DNA of 54,510 bases from Prorocentrum cordatum (lineage: Eukaryota; Sar; Dinophyceae; Prorocentrales; Prorocentraceae), in contig CAUYUJ010006317.1 in NCBI GenBank assembly GCA_963575745.1, positions 1 to 54,510 of the forward strand, written 5' to 3'. A program made the position numbers and the translations under genes. This document shows positions 9,698-20,796 of this stretch, one piece after another (the first letter of the stretch is position 1; each line of letters begins with the position of its first letter). The notes under the pieces are model-generated. The model was not told where the DNA came from, searched no databases, and worked only from the letters and a program-made list of their open reading frames with translations.

Positions 9698-10759
9698 TTC
9701 CGGCGCGCTGGAGAGCTAGTTGGCAAGAAAAATCTCGACGGACCTTTTGGTGACTTTTGGTCGGTTGAAAATTTTGTTCTCGAAATTCAACCATTCGTTA
9801 GAGCTCTAGTATTTTTTCCCGTGATATTCGATCTTATTCCCGCTCGCCATCTTGATCTCAGCTCGATCGGGTACCTTTTACTGCCAAAAAGCGTCCCGGC
9901 GGGATCGGCCGTTTCGAGTTATCTTGATACGCGTTGTCAGTATGTTGTACTTAACTCGAGCTGTAGGGCAGTTACAGAGCTGGTCGGCACACCTATCGCA
10001 TTCAGAATCATCAGGCGCGTTCGCCTGTTGAATCCAGAGGTCTCAACTCGGTCTGCTAGCCGAGCTAGGTCCGCAAACTTATTTCTATTATTCGAGTCAT
10101 CTTGACAGACGCTCTCGGTTTTCGGTACTTAACTCGAGCTGTAGGGCAGCTACAGAGCTCATAGTCACAGAAATCGATTGGGAGTCATCAGGCGCGTTCG
10201 TCTGTTGAATCGAGAGATCTGAACTCGGCTGCCCGAGCTAGGTTTGCGAAACTATTCGTATGATCCGAATCATCTTGAGAAGTACTTTCAATTTTCTGCA
10301 CTCAACTCGTGCTGGGAAAGGCCGACAGTGCTGCTGGTCACAGAAATCGATTCGGACACATCAGGCGCGTCCGTCCGTCGAACCCAAAACTCGGAACCCG
10401 GCCTGCTTCTCGAACTAGGTCCGCGAAACTATTGTATTATTCGAATCATTCTGAGAGATGCTGTCGGTTTTCTGCATTTAACTCGGGCTGTAGGGGGCTG
10501 CAGGGCTGGTAATCACATGAGTCGATTCGGAGACACATACGCGTCCGCCTGTCGCATTGAGAGGTCTGAACTCGGTTTTATATTCGAACTGTGTTGCGAA
10601 ACTGTTTGTTTTTTTGTTAGAGTCATCTTGAGAGGTCCGAAATCGCTTGGGCTGAAAAACTAGTCGTTCTCTGAGTTTCTTCCCACATTATATACTGTCA
10701 GGAAGCTCTACGAGTCCCCCGGCGGTAAGAAAGGTTGACGGTTTACCGCCGGCGCCCAG
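9698..10759 (+). mobile_element. Family B element
   Basis: Leader from TTCCGGCGCGCTGG, then five monomers beginning near 9917, 10096, 10267, 10444 and 10619. The right end at 10698-10759 has GGAAGCTCTACGAGT, the GGCGGTAAGAAAGG...TTTACCGCC hairpin and CCCAG. The outer left hairpin is missing. Confidence 0.8.
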
Positions 10760-11077
10760 TTGGTCGACCCGACCAGAAAGGACAAAGTGATAACTTTTGG
10801 GTGGTTTTGCGAATATTTGAAAGATATTTGACAATTTATTTTGAGAACGCAGATTTTTCGCACCTGTAGTGAGTCATGCTGCACTCGCCAGTAAAATTCT
10901 CAGGTCCGTAGGTACAGTATTACTATCAAAACACTTGGGGGAACCAACGTTGGGTAAAAACAGAAAACACGATTTTTCGATTTTTTCGTTTCTCGCTCCA
11001 GAAGCTCTCCTGATGTGTCACGAGCTCTACGAGGGTCCCAGCGGTAACCTGGTTGACGGTTTACCGCCGGTTCCCAG
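10760..11077 (+). mobile_element. Family A (sub-type 2), left-truncated
   Basis: Starts TTGGTCGACCCGACC. The middle is 'tagtgagtcatgctgcactc' and 'cgattttttcgtttctcgct'. The right end at 11020-11077 is GAGCTCTACGAGGGTCCC, AGCGGTAACC...GTTTACCGCCGGTTCCCAG. This sub-type has its own version of the hairpin flanks. Confidence 0.75.
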
Positions 11078-11414
11078 TTTTAGATTAGGAGCCGGACGGT
11101 GGTGGTGCCTGCCAGCAGCCCATCTTCGCCGCTCCACGATCCTCGCAGCGCCTCGCCTGAGCCGGCAGCTGGCCCGGGAGAGTCTCCGGCAAGGGTCCAC
11201 GCGTGCCTGCGCGCGGGCAGGCACACGTGGAAGCGTTCCTGGCAGCGCTTTAGAGGCGCTGCAGGGGAGCCCCCCAGAGCCCCAGAAGCGTTCCACGAGA
11301 GCGTGGGAGGGCTCGCAACGACAGCTTTCTGGCGTGTTCTCTTTGCTCTTCGGGTCACGGCTTGCCTAGAAAGCTTTCTTGTTCCCTGATATCCTCATGG
11401 TCTACGTAGGGTTG
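11078..11414 (+). mobile_element. Family C-like element, left-truncated
   Basis: Begins at 'tttagattaggagccggacgg' directly after CAG. The body is GC-rich and contains a GCGTGCCTGCGCGCGGGCAGGC inverted repeat at 11209-11230. The right side ends in 'ctctttgctcttcgggtc'. Open frames on both strands have no recognisable domain. Confidence 0.55.
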
Positions 11415-11806
11415 TACCTCGCAGAGCTCTTCGTCATCGATGAGCTAGAGAAATTCCGGCGCGGGGTGGAGCTAGTTGGCCGATACGACCAGAAAAGAAG
11501 ATGTGATAACTTTGGGTCGGTTTTCGAAAGATTTGAAAGATATTTGTCAATTCATTTTCAGGAAGCAGATTTTTACTCCAAGCATTAGTATCTAAACTTC
11601 CTTCTGCGAGCAGCTAAGCTCCGTCGAGAGAGTTTCAAACATTTGGAGGATCCGACGCCACCTTGACAGCAAATAATACAAATTCGACTCTTTTCTAGAA
11701 ATGCTCTGAGAAGCTGTCTGCTGCAAATCTTGGCACTCGGTCGCGTGCAAGAAGCTCTACGAGGTTTCCGGCGATGACCAGGTTGACGGTTCAGCGCCGG
11801 CGCCAG
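11415..11806 (+). mobile_element. Family A (sub-type 3), full length, uninterrupted
   Basis: 392 bp. Left TACCTCGCAGAGCTC, right GAAGCTCTACGAGG, CCGGCGATGACC...GTTCAGCGCCGG, GCGCCAG. This is the empty-site reference for the insertions at 1342, 1441 and 1894. Confidence 0.85.
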
Positions 11807-12300
11807 TTAGAGAAGAAGCCGGCCGGTGCGCGTACGCCGCCGCACCCTTCCGCCCACCGCTCCACGTTCCCTCCCGTGACCTCTTCGGTTCTGTAGCGTG
11901 TCCCGGGGCGTGACCGTCTGTTCCAACACGTTTCCGTAGAACGTGCTCAGGCCTCGCGAAGCTCAAGGGCAGCGAGCTCTGACGCGTGCAGGCACGCGTG
12001 GAAGCGTCGTTCTTACCTTTCCAGCGCCACTACGCACGTTTACAGCCTTTCAGGGGCTTGCCAGGCAAGCTCGCCAGCGCCACTACGCACCTGTGAAGCG
12101 TGCTTGAGACGACTTGACACGCACCGGACGAGCGCAGAACAGCGCAACGCCAGGGGTGCACTTGCGTTCGCGCGCGCCTCTCGCGCTTGGCTATCTGGGC
12201 TTTGGACAATAACAGGTTTGCCTCTTACTCTCCGGGTTTTCGACGCTACCAAGTGGTTCCTTAGGCTCCCCTTGCTCTCCGGGTTTTGGACGCTGTGAAG
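11807..12300 (+). mobile_element. Family C-related sequence, uninterrupted
   Basis: Counterpart of 4151-4545 plus 4951-5048. CTATCTGGGCTTTGGACAA at 12191 is the empty site for the C element at 4546. It ends in two C right-end-like segments (12250, 12300). No gene recognised. Confidence 0.65.
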
Positions 12301-12582
12301 TTCCCGGAGAGCTCGCTGAGAGCTAAAGAGTTCAAGATTAGAAGCCGGACGGAGGTGGTGCCCGCCAGGAGCTCCGCCACCGCGGTCCACAGGCTTCACA
12401 GAAGCTCCGGCGAGCCGGCAGCGGGTTCGGTGGCGCTGTCCACGTGTGCCTGCGCGCGTGCAGGCACGCGTGGAAGCGTTCCTGGCAGCACTTCGACAGC
12501 GCCGCAGGGAAGCAGCGCTCTCGGGCAAAGATTACCCTCTTCCGATAGTCTCTTCGCTCTCCGGGTTTTGGATGCTACCAAG
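12301..12582 (+). mobile_element. Family C element, 282 bp, complete
   Basis: Left TTCCCGGAGAGC, right GCTCTCCGGG, then TTTTGGATGCTACCAAG, followed by T. CCCGGAGAGC / GCTCTCCGGG is perfect and differs from the C at 4546 at one position on each side, in a compensating way. It interrupts a family A interior, which resumes at 12583. Confidence 0.85.
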
Positions 12583-13039
12583 TGCAACAATTTGAAAGAT
12601 ATTTGACAATTTATTTCGAGAAAGCAGATTTTTGCGCGTCGCATTCGCATATGAACTCTTCTTCAGCTCACTCGATGCTAGAGGAATTCCGGTACAGGGT
12701 AGAGCTAGTTGGCCCAGCCGGCCGAGGCGGACAATGTGGCAACTTTTCGGTGGTTTTGCAAAAATTTGAAAGATATCCGACAATTTATTTTAAGAAAGCA
12801 GATTTTTGCGCGTCGCATTGGCATATAAACTCCTCTCTGACAGCAGCTCAGCTCTCTCGATGCATTTTTGCATGAGTTGACTTTTAGGAACTGAGCGAAT
12901 ATGAACATCAAAAAAATCGAGAATATTTTCGAAAAATCTGTATTTTTTCACTCTGTGTCGATTCTCGGCACTCTTGCCAGTGAGAGGAGCTCTAGGTTTC
13001 CGGCGTTGACTAGGTTGACAGTTCACCGCCGGCGCCAGT
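12583..13039 (+). mobile_element. Family A (sub-type 4) fragments
   Basis: A short interior piece (12583-12673) is followed by an A element lacking its first about 25 bp (from CGATGCTAGAGGAATTCC). The A4 middle and a right end at 12985-13039 follow. The copy-1 equivalent is reduced to 5121-5425. Confidence 0.7.
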
Positions 13040-13264
13040 TGGGTGAGTTGACTTCCAGGAACTCAGTGATCACTCTGTCGATTCTCTGCACTCTTACCAG
13101 TGAGAGGAGCTCTACGAGGTTCCCGGCGGTGACCTGTTCACCGCCGGCGCCAGTCTGGTGTGTGTTCGCCCTTTACTCTCCCGATTTTGGACGCTCGCAA
13201 GTCGTAGCGCTTCAGCAGCGCTGCAGGGGAGCTTCCCAGCTCAGGCTCCCTTCGCTCTCCGGTT
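13040..13264 (+). mobile_element. Family A tail and family C remnants
   Basis: Counterpart of 5426-5651: the short-loop A right end to 13155, then C right-end scraps including 'gattttggacgctcgcaag'. Confidence 0.6.
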
Positions 13265-14343
13265 TACCTCGTAAAGCTCTTCGCCATCGATGACCTAGAG
13301 GAAATCCGGCGAAGTTGTTCCTGGAAGCCTAAGAGTAATTCCGGCGCGCTGGAGCTAGTTGGCAAGAAAAATCTCGACGAACCTTTTGCTGACTTTTTGT
13401 ATTTTGTTCTTGAAATTAACAATTCGTTTGAGCTCTAGTATTTTCCCCATGATATTCGATCTCATTCCTGCTCGCCATCTTGATCTCAGCTCGATCGGGT
13501 ACCTTTTACTGCCAAAAAGCAGGCAGGCGGGATCGGCCGTTTCAAGTCATCTTGACAGGGGATGTCGGTTTTCTGTACATAACTCGAGCTTTAGGGCAGC
13601 TACAGAGCTGATAAGCACAGCTAATCGATTGAGAATGATCAGGCGCGTTCGCCTGTTGAACCCAGAGATCTGAACTCGGCCTGCTAGCCGAGCTAGGTCC
13701 GCATACCTATTCGTATTCGTCGAGTCATCTTGAGAGACGCTCTCGTTTTTCTGTACTTAACTCGAGCTGTAGGACAGCTACAGAGCTGATATTTACAGAA
13801 ACCGAGAATCATGAGTCTGTTCATTCCAGAGCTCTGAACTCGGTCTGCTGCCCGATCTAGAATCGCGAAACTATCCGTATTGCTCGAGTTATCTTGAAAG
13901 TGCAAGCGCGTCTGCCTGTCGAATCCAGAGCTCAGAACTCGGCCTGCTGCCCGAATATTTTCGCGAAATTATTGTATTGTTCGAGTCATCCTGAGAGGTG
14001 CTGTCGGTTTTCTGCACTTGCAGGGCTGGTAATCACAGGAGTCGATTCGCAGGCATCAGACGCGTCCGCCTGTCGCATTCAGAGGTCTGAACTCGGTTTG
14101 ATACTCAAGCTGGTTTGCCAAACTATTTGTTTCGTTAGAGTCATCTTGAGAGGTGCTGTCGATTTACACACGTAGCTCGGGCTGTAGGAGAGCTACGGAG
14201 CTCGCAAAGAAGACAATCCAGAAGCAGCGCGTTCGGCTGTTGCATCGAGAGGTCTGAAAACATTATATATATATATATTGTCAGGAAGCTCTACGAGTCC
14301 CCCGGCGGTAAGGAAGATTGACGGTTTACCGCCGGCGCCCAGT
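13265..14343 (+). mobile_element. Family B element with hybrid left end (copy 2)
   Basis: Counterpart of 5652-6725 with the same A-to-B switch in the left end. The tail carries an expanded (TA) run (14262-14279) before TTGTCAGGAAGCTC. The hairpin loop reads GGTAAGGAAGATTGACGGTTTACC. Confidence 0.75.
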
Positions 14344-14646
14344 TGGCCGTGGTTTTGCAATTTTTTGAAAGATATTTGACCATTTATTTTGAGGAAGCAG
14401 ATTTTTCGCACCTGTAAACGACTATGAGGGCTTCAGCGTCTTAATATAAGCTCTCTAGATGCACTTTTACTATCAAAACACTTGGCGAAACCAACTTCAT
14501 GTCGACATGGAAAAAATCATCTTTTCTCTTTTTCGAGAAATGCTTCCAGAAGCGCTCCTATATAATACTGAGCACTCGTACGCGTGTTAGGAGCTCTACG
14601 AGGTTGCCGGCGGTGACCAGGTTGACGGTTCACCGCCGGCGCCAGT
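14344..14646 (+). mobile_element. Family A (sub-type 1), left-truncated (copy 2)
   Basis: Counterpart of 6726-7027. It keeps the canonical TTCACCGCCGGCGCCAGT 3' arm, so the altered arm of copy 1 is a private change there. One arm base differs (GTTGCCGGCGG). Confidence 0.75.
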
Positions 14647-14694
14647 TGCACGCTGCCCATGGACGCTACTAATTCCGGCGCGCTGGAGAGTTAG

Positions 14695-15043
14695 TACCTC
14701 GTAGAGCTCTTCGGCATCGATGAACTAGAGGAATTCCGGCGCAGGGTGGAGCTAGTTGGCAAACCCGACCAGAAAGGACAAATCGATAACTTTTGGGTGG
14801 TTTTGCAAGAAATTGAAGGGTATTTGACAGTTCATTTTGAGAAAGCAGATTTTTCGCACCTGTAGTGGGTTATCGCGCGTCTGCCAGTAAAATTTTCAGG
14901 TCAGTAGGTGCAGTATTACTATCAAAACACTTCGAGGAACCGACTCTGCTTCGAGTCATCGTCAGACGTATTTGCAGTTTTCTGTACTTACTTCGAGATT
15001 TCGGAGAGTTAGAGAGCTGATACTTATACAAACCGATTGATAA
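14695..15043 (+). mobile_element. Family A (sub-type 2)/monomer fusion (copy 2)
   Basis: Counterpart of 7076-7424, inserted after the B leader AATTCCGGCGCGCTGGAGAG (14671-14690) at TTAG^TTGG. Confidence 0.75.
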
Positions 15044-15439
15044 TACCTCGTAGAGCTCTTCGGCATCGATGAGCTAGTGGAATTCCGGCGCGGGGTGGAG
15101 CTAGTTGGTCGACCCGACCCGACCAGAAAAGAAGATGTGATAACTTTCGGTCGGTTCTGCAAAATTTTAAAAGTTCTTGGACAATTCATTTTGAGAGAGC
15201 AGATTTTTACTTCAAGCATCAGTATCTTCATTTTCTTCTGCGAGCAGCTCAGCTCGCTCGTGAGAGTTTTACTATCCAAACATTTGGGGGAACCGACGTA
15301 TCGTTCACACCGAGAAATGCAATTATGATGTTTTTCTAGAAATGCTTGTCTGCTGGAAATCTGAGCACTCTTACGCGTGCAAGAAGCTCAACGAGGTTCC
15401 CGGCGGTGACCGGGTTGACGGTCCACCGCCGGCGCCAAT
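15044..15439 (+). mobile_element. Family A element, full length (copy 2)
   Basis: Counterpart of 7425-7819. The terminal CCAG has become CCAA, showing that the end base is not needed for persistence after insertion. Confidence 0.8.
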
Positions 15440-16865
15440 TGGCAAGAAAAATCGACCTTTTGCCGACTACCTCGTAGAGATTATCGGCATCGATGAGCTA
15501 GAGGAATTCCGGCGCGGGGTGGAGCTAGTTGGCCGACCCGACCAGAAGAGACAATGTGACAACTTTAGGTCGGTTTTGCTAAGATTTGAAAGATAATTGA
15601 CAATTTTATTTTGAGAAAGCAGATTTTTCGCACCTCTGAACGATTATGAGGATCTCTGCGTCTTAATATGAGCTCTGTAGGCGCACATTTTCTATCAAAA
15701 CACTTGGCGGAACCAACTTCATATTGACATCGAAAAAAAAACAATTTTGCCTTTTTCGCGAAATGCTTCTGGAAGCTCTCTCTGTCGATTATAAGGTTCC
15801 CGGCGGTGACCAGGTTAACGGTTCACCGCCGGCGCCAGTTTTGGTCGGTTGAAAATTTTGTTCTCAAAATTCAACAATTCGTTTGAGCTCTAGTATTTTT
15901 TCCCACCATATTCGATCTTAATCTCCGCGCGCCATCTTGATCTCAGCTCGATCGGGTACCTTTTACTGCCAAAAAACGTCGCGTCGGGATTGGCTGTTTC
16001 GAGTTATCTTGGTACGCATTGTCGGTATTTTGTTCTTAACTCGAGCTGTAGGACAGCGACAGAGCTGATTATCACAGAAATCGATTGCGAATGATCAGGC
16101 GCGTTCCTCTCTTCCATCCAGAGGTCTCAAATCGGTCTGCTGCACGAGCTAGGCTCGTGAAACTTTTCGTAGTATTCGAGTCATCTCCAGAGATGCTGAC
16201 AGTTTTCTGCACTTAACCCGGGCTGTAGGGGGGCTACAGGGCTCGTGCTCACAGGAATGGATTCAAAGAGATCAGGCGCGCCCGCCTGCCAAATCCAGAG
16301 CTCAGAACTCGGTGTGCTGCCCGAGCAAGGTCCGCAAAACTATTTGTGTTCTTAGAGTCATCTTGAGAGGTGCTGTCTCTTTTCTGCACTTAACTGGAGC
16401 TGTGAGGGGGCTGCGGGGCTGGTAATCACTGAAATCGATTCGGAGACATCAGTCGCGTCCGTCTGTCGCATTCAGAGCTCTGAACTCGATCTGCTGCCCA
16501 AGCTAGATGCGCGAAACTATTTGTATTGTTCGAGTCATCTCCAGAGGTGCTGCCGGTTTTCTGCACTTAACTCGGGCTGTAAGGGGGCTGCAGGGCTAGT
16601 AATCACAGGAATCGATTTTCAGACATCAGGCAGGTCGGCCTGTTGCATTCAGAGGTCTGAACTCAGTCTGATACTCGAGCTAGATTTACAAAACTACTTG
16701 TATTGTTCGAGTGATCTTGAGAGGTGCTGTTGGGCTGTTGCATCGAAATCGCTTAGGCTGGAAAACTATTCGTTTTCTGCAATTTATTTGACATTATATA
16801 TGCTCAGGAAGCTCTACGAGTCCCCCGGCGGTAAGAAAGATTGACGGTTTACCGCAGGCGCCCAG
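15440..16865 (+). mobile_element. Family B interrupted by family A (copy 2)
   Basis: Leader 15440-15467, body 15839-16865, with an A element at 15468-15838 between. The same junction bases as copy 1 show that this nest predates the duplication. Confidence 0.85.
15468..15838 (+). mobile_element. Family A element nested in B (copy 2)
   Basis: Identical arrangement to 7849-8219. The hairpin GGCGGTGACC...TTCACCGCC is intact. Confidence 0.85.
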
Positions 16866-17320
16866 TTCCGGGGCGCTGGAGAGCAAGTAACTCGTAGAGC
16901 TTCCCTTAGCAAGTTATTGCTGGAAGCTTACGAGTAACTCGTAGAGCTTCCCTTAGCAAGTTGCTGGAGGCTTAAGAGTAATTCCGGCGCGCTGGAGAGC
17001 TAGTTGGCGCTGATACTGACATTAACCGATTCAGAATCATCAGTCGCATTTCTCTGTTCAATCCAGAGCTCAGAACTCGGTCTGCTGCCCAATCTAGAAT
17101 CGCGAAACTATTCGTATTGTTCGAGTCATCTTGAGAAGTGATTTCGGTTTTCTGCACTTAGGGCACTCACAGGAATCGATTCGGAGACATCAGGCGCGTC
17201 CGTCTATCGAATCCAGAGCTGGAAACTCGGTCTGCTGCCCGAACTAGGTCCGCGAAAGTATTCGTATTCTTCGAGTCATCTTGAGAGGTGCTGTCGGTTC
17301 CCTGCACTCAACTCGAGCAG
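16866..17320 (+). mobile_element. Stacked family B left ends (copy 2)
   Basis: Counterpart of 9247-9697, with two consecutive left hairpins starting at 16888 and 16935, then a truncated monomer run. Confidence 0.75.
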
Positions 17321-18495
17321 TTCCGGCGCGCTGGAGAGCTAGTTGGCAAGAAAAATATCGACGGACCTTTTGCTGACTTTTGGTCGGTTGAAAATTTTGT
17401 TCTCGAAATTCAACCATTCGTTAGAGCTCTAGTATTTTTTCTGACCATATCCGATCGTATTCTCGCTCGCCGTCTTAATCTCAGCTCGATGGGGTAAATA
17501 TTTCTGCAAAAAAGCATCGTGGCGGGATCGGCTGTTTCGAGTCATCTTGATACGCGTTGTCGGTATTTTGTACTTAACTCGAGCTGTAGGGCAGCTACAG
17601 AGCTCATTCTCACAGAAATCGATTGCGAATCATCAGGCGCGTTCGTCTGTTCCATCTAGAGGTCTGAACTCGGTCTGCTGCCCGAGCTAGGTTCGCGAAA
17701 CTATTCGTGTTGTTGGAGTCATCTTGAGAGGTGCTGACAGTTTTCTGCACTTAACTCGGGCTGTAGGGGGGCTACAGGGCTCGTGCTCACAGGAATCGAT
17801 TCGGAGACATCAGGCGCGTCCGCCTGCCGAATCCAGAGCTCGGAACTCGGTGTGCTGCCCGAGCTAGGTTCGCAAAACTATTTGTATTTGTCGAGTCATC
17901 TTGAGAGGTGCTGTCCGTTTTCTGCACTTAACTCGAGCTGTAAGGGGGCTGCAGGGCTGGTAATCACTGGAATCGATTCGGAGACATCAGTCGCGTCAAC
18001 CTGTCGCATTCAGAGCCCTGAACTCGGCCTGCTGCCCGAGCTAGGTCCGCGAAGCTATTCGTATTGTTCGAGTCATCTTCAGAGGTGCTGTCGATTTTCT
18101 GCACTTAAGTCGGGCTGTAAGAGGGCTGCAGGGCTGGTAATCACAGGAATCGATTCAGAGACATCAGGCGCGTCCGCCTGTTGCATTCAGATGTCTGAAC
18201 TCGGTCTGATACTCGAGCTAGATTCGCGAAACTATTTGTATTGTTCGAGTGATCTTGAGAGGTGCAGTCGATTTTCGCACGTGACTCGGGCTGTAGGAGA
18301 GCTACGGAGCTCGTGCGCACAGAAAACGATCCAGAAGCATGAGGGGCGTATGGCTGTTGCATCGAGAGGTCTGAAATCGTCTAGGCTGAAAAACTATTCG
18401 TTCTCGGCAATTTTTGTTCGACATTATATATGCTCAGGAAGCTCTACGAGTCCCCCGGCGGTATGGAAGGTTGACGGTTTACCGCCGGCGCCCAG
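17321..18495 (+). mobile_element. Family B element, five regular monomers
   Basis: Monomer starts (GAGTCATC or GAGTGATC) at 17539, 17716, 17893, 18070 and 18247 are exactly 177 bp apart at each step I could count. The last monomer has the B-specific 'gattttcgcacgtgactcgg' variant. Right end 18436-18495. The long open frame across 17783-18520 follows from low divergence between monomers (177 is a multiple of 3), not from a gene. Confidence 0.9.
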
Positions 18496-19658
18496 TAATT
18501 CCGGCGCGCTGGAGAGCTAGTTGGCAAGAAAAATCGACGGACCTTTTGCTGACTTTTGGTCGGTTGAAAATTTTGTTCTCGAAATTCAACAATTCGTTTG
18601 AGCTCTAGTATTTTTTCCCATGATATTCGATCTTATTCCCGCTCGCCATCTTGATCTCAGCTTGATCGGGTACCTTTTACTGCCAAAAAGCAGGCAGGCG
18701 GGATCGGCTGTTTCAAGTCATCTTGACACGCGATGACGGTTTTTCTGAAGATACCTCGAGGTTCAGGATAGCTACAGAGCTGTTAAGCACAGCTAATCGA
18801 TTCAGAATGATCAGGCGCGTTCGCCTGTTGAATCTAGAGGTCTGAGCTTGGTCTGCTAGCCGAGCTAGGTCCGCATACCTATTCGTATTATGCGTGTCAT
18901 CTTTACAGACGCTCTCGGTATTCTGTACTTAACTCGAGCTATAGGACAGCTACAGAGGTGATACTTACAGAAACCGATTCAGAATCATCAGTCGCATTTG
19001 TCTGTTGAATCGAGAGCTCTGAACTCGGTCTGCTGCTCGATCTAGAATCGCGAAACTATTCGTATTGTTCGAGTCATCTTGAGAAGTGATCTCGGTTTTC
19101 TGCACTGAACTCTGGCTGGGGGGGGGGCTACAGTGCTGGTGGTCACATGAATCGATTTGTAGACATCAGGCGCGTCCGCCTGTCGAATCCAGAGCTGGGA
19201 ACTCGCTGGCCGAACTAGTCCGCGAAACTATTGTATTGTTCGAGTCATCATGAGAGGTGCTGTCGATTTACGCACGTAACTCGAGCTGTAGGGTGGCTGC
19301 AGGGCTGGGCATTACAGGAGTCGATTCGCAGACATCAGACGCGTCCGCCTGTCGCATTGAGAGGTCTGAACTCGGTTTGATACTCGAGCTGGGTTGCCAA
19401 ACTATTCGTTTTGTTAGAGTTATCTTGAGAGGTGCTGTCAATTTAGCACGTAACTCGGGCTGTAGGAGAGCTACAGAGCTCGTAAAGAAGACAATCCAGA
19501 AGCATCGGGGGCGTTCGGCTGTTGCATCGAGAGGTCTGAAATCGCTTGGACTGAAAACTATCCGTTCTCTGCATTGTTTTTCTACATTATATATTGTCAG
19601 GAAGCTCTACGAGTCCCCCGGCGGTAAGAAAGGTTGACGGTTTACCGCCGGCGCCCAG
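18496..19658 (+). mobile_element. Family B element
   Basis: Abuts the preceding element (CCCAG then TAATTCCGG). It has five monomers, a G-run (nine Gs) in the fourth, and right end 19602-19658. Confidence 0.85.
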
Positions 19659-20796
19659 TTGGCAAGAAAAATCTCGACGGACCTTTTGGTGACTTTTGGT
19701 CGGTTGACAATTTTGTTCTCGAAATTCAACCATTCGTTAGAACTCTAGTATTTTTCCCGTGATATTCGATCTCATTCCCGCTCGCCATCTTGATCTCATA
19801 TCGATCGGGTAGATATTACTGCCAAAAAGCACTGCGGCGGGATCGGCCGTTTCGGGTGATCTTGATACGCGGTGGCGGTTTTCTGAACATAATTCGAGCT
19901 ATAGAAGAGGCGCAGAGCTGGTAAGCACACCTCATCGATTCAGAATGATCAGGCGCGTTCGCCTGTTGCATCGAGAGGTCTGAACTCGGTCTGCTAGCCG
20001 AGCTAGGTCCGCATTCCTTTTCGTATTATTCGAGACATCTTGACAGGCGCTCTCGGTTTTTTGTACGTCACTCGAGCTATATGATAGCTACAGAGTTGAT
20101 AATTACAGCAACCGATTCAGAATCATCAGTCGCGTTGTCTGTTGAATCGAGAGCTCTGAACTCGGTGTGCTGCCCGATCTAGAATCGCGAATTTGTATTG
20201 TTCGAGTTAACTTGAGAGGTGCTGTCCGTTTTCTGTACTTAACTCAGGCTGTAGGGAGGCTACAGCGCTGGTATACTCAGGAATCGGTTCGGAGACATCA
20301 GGCGCGTCCGTCTGTCGAATTCAGAGCTCGGAACTCGGTCTGCTGCCCGAACTAGGTTCGCGAAACTATTCGTATTGTTCGAGTCATCCTGAGAGCTGCT
20401 GTCGGTTTTTTGCACTTAACTCGGGCTGTAGGGGGCTGCAGGGCTGGTAATCACAGGAATCGATTCGGAGACATCAGACGCGTCCCACTATTGCATTCAG
20501 AGGTCTGAAGTCGGTCTGATACTCCGGCTAGGTTTGCCGAACTATTCGTATTGTTCGTGTCATCTTGAGAGGTGCTGTCGATTTACGCACGTAACTCGGG
20601 CTGTAGCAGAGCTACAGAGCTCGTACAGAAGACAATCCAACATCAGGGGCGTTCGGCTGTTGCATCGAAAGGTTTGAAGTCGCTTGGGCTCAAAAACTAT
20701 TGTTTCTCTGCATTTTATTCGATATTATATATTGCCAGGAAGCTCTACGAGTCCCCCGGCGGTAAGAAAGGTTGACGGTTTACCGCCGGCGCCCAG
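19659..20796 (+). mobile_element. Family B element
   Basis: Starts at TTGGCAAGAAAAATC, i.e. the leader without its left hairpin, directly after CAG. Five monomers. Right end 20740-20796, followed at once by a family A left end. Confidence 0.85.

Larger units (their letters stand above)
1214..9816 (+). repeat. Segmental duplication, copy 1
   Basis: Aligns by eye to 11513-17436. The offset is 10299 at 1214, 9834 at 1893, 7657 at 4071-4542, 7252 at 4961, 7604 at 5122, 7613 at 6080 and 7619 from 7343 to 9700. Outside the indels the copies look nearly identical (my estimate, not computed). Offset jumps mark insertions present only here: a 68-bp mini-A at 1342, 406 bp at 1441, 2177 bp at 1894 and 405 bp at 4546. 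There is also a net loss of about 352 bp near 5120. Both copies stop matching inside a family B leader (about 9817 and 17437), suggesting exchange between B elements. Confidence 0.85.
11513..17436 (+). repeat. Segmental duplication, copy 2
   Basis: Counterpart of 1214-9816. It lacks the three large insertions and the mini-A found in copy 1 and keeps about 352 bp that copy 1 lost. One small private change is a TA expansion at 14262-14279 in a B tail (copy 1 has the short form at 6652). Confidence 0.85.

Noticed and set aside
18447-18495. GTAAG...CAG in family B right ends read as a mini-intron of about 35 nt, or the elements as introners
   Set aside because: GTAAG occurs only in B (A has GTGAC), left flanks lack a constant G before TACC or TAAC, and no coding exons flank the elements. 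The hairpin explains the conservation better.
17783-18520. 245-codon frame across family B
   Set aside because: The 177-bp monomer is a multiple of three and has few stops in this frame. Other B copies break it, so it is not conserved.
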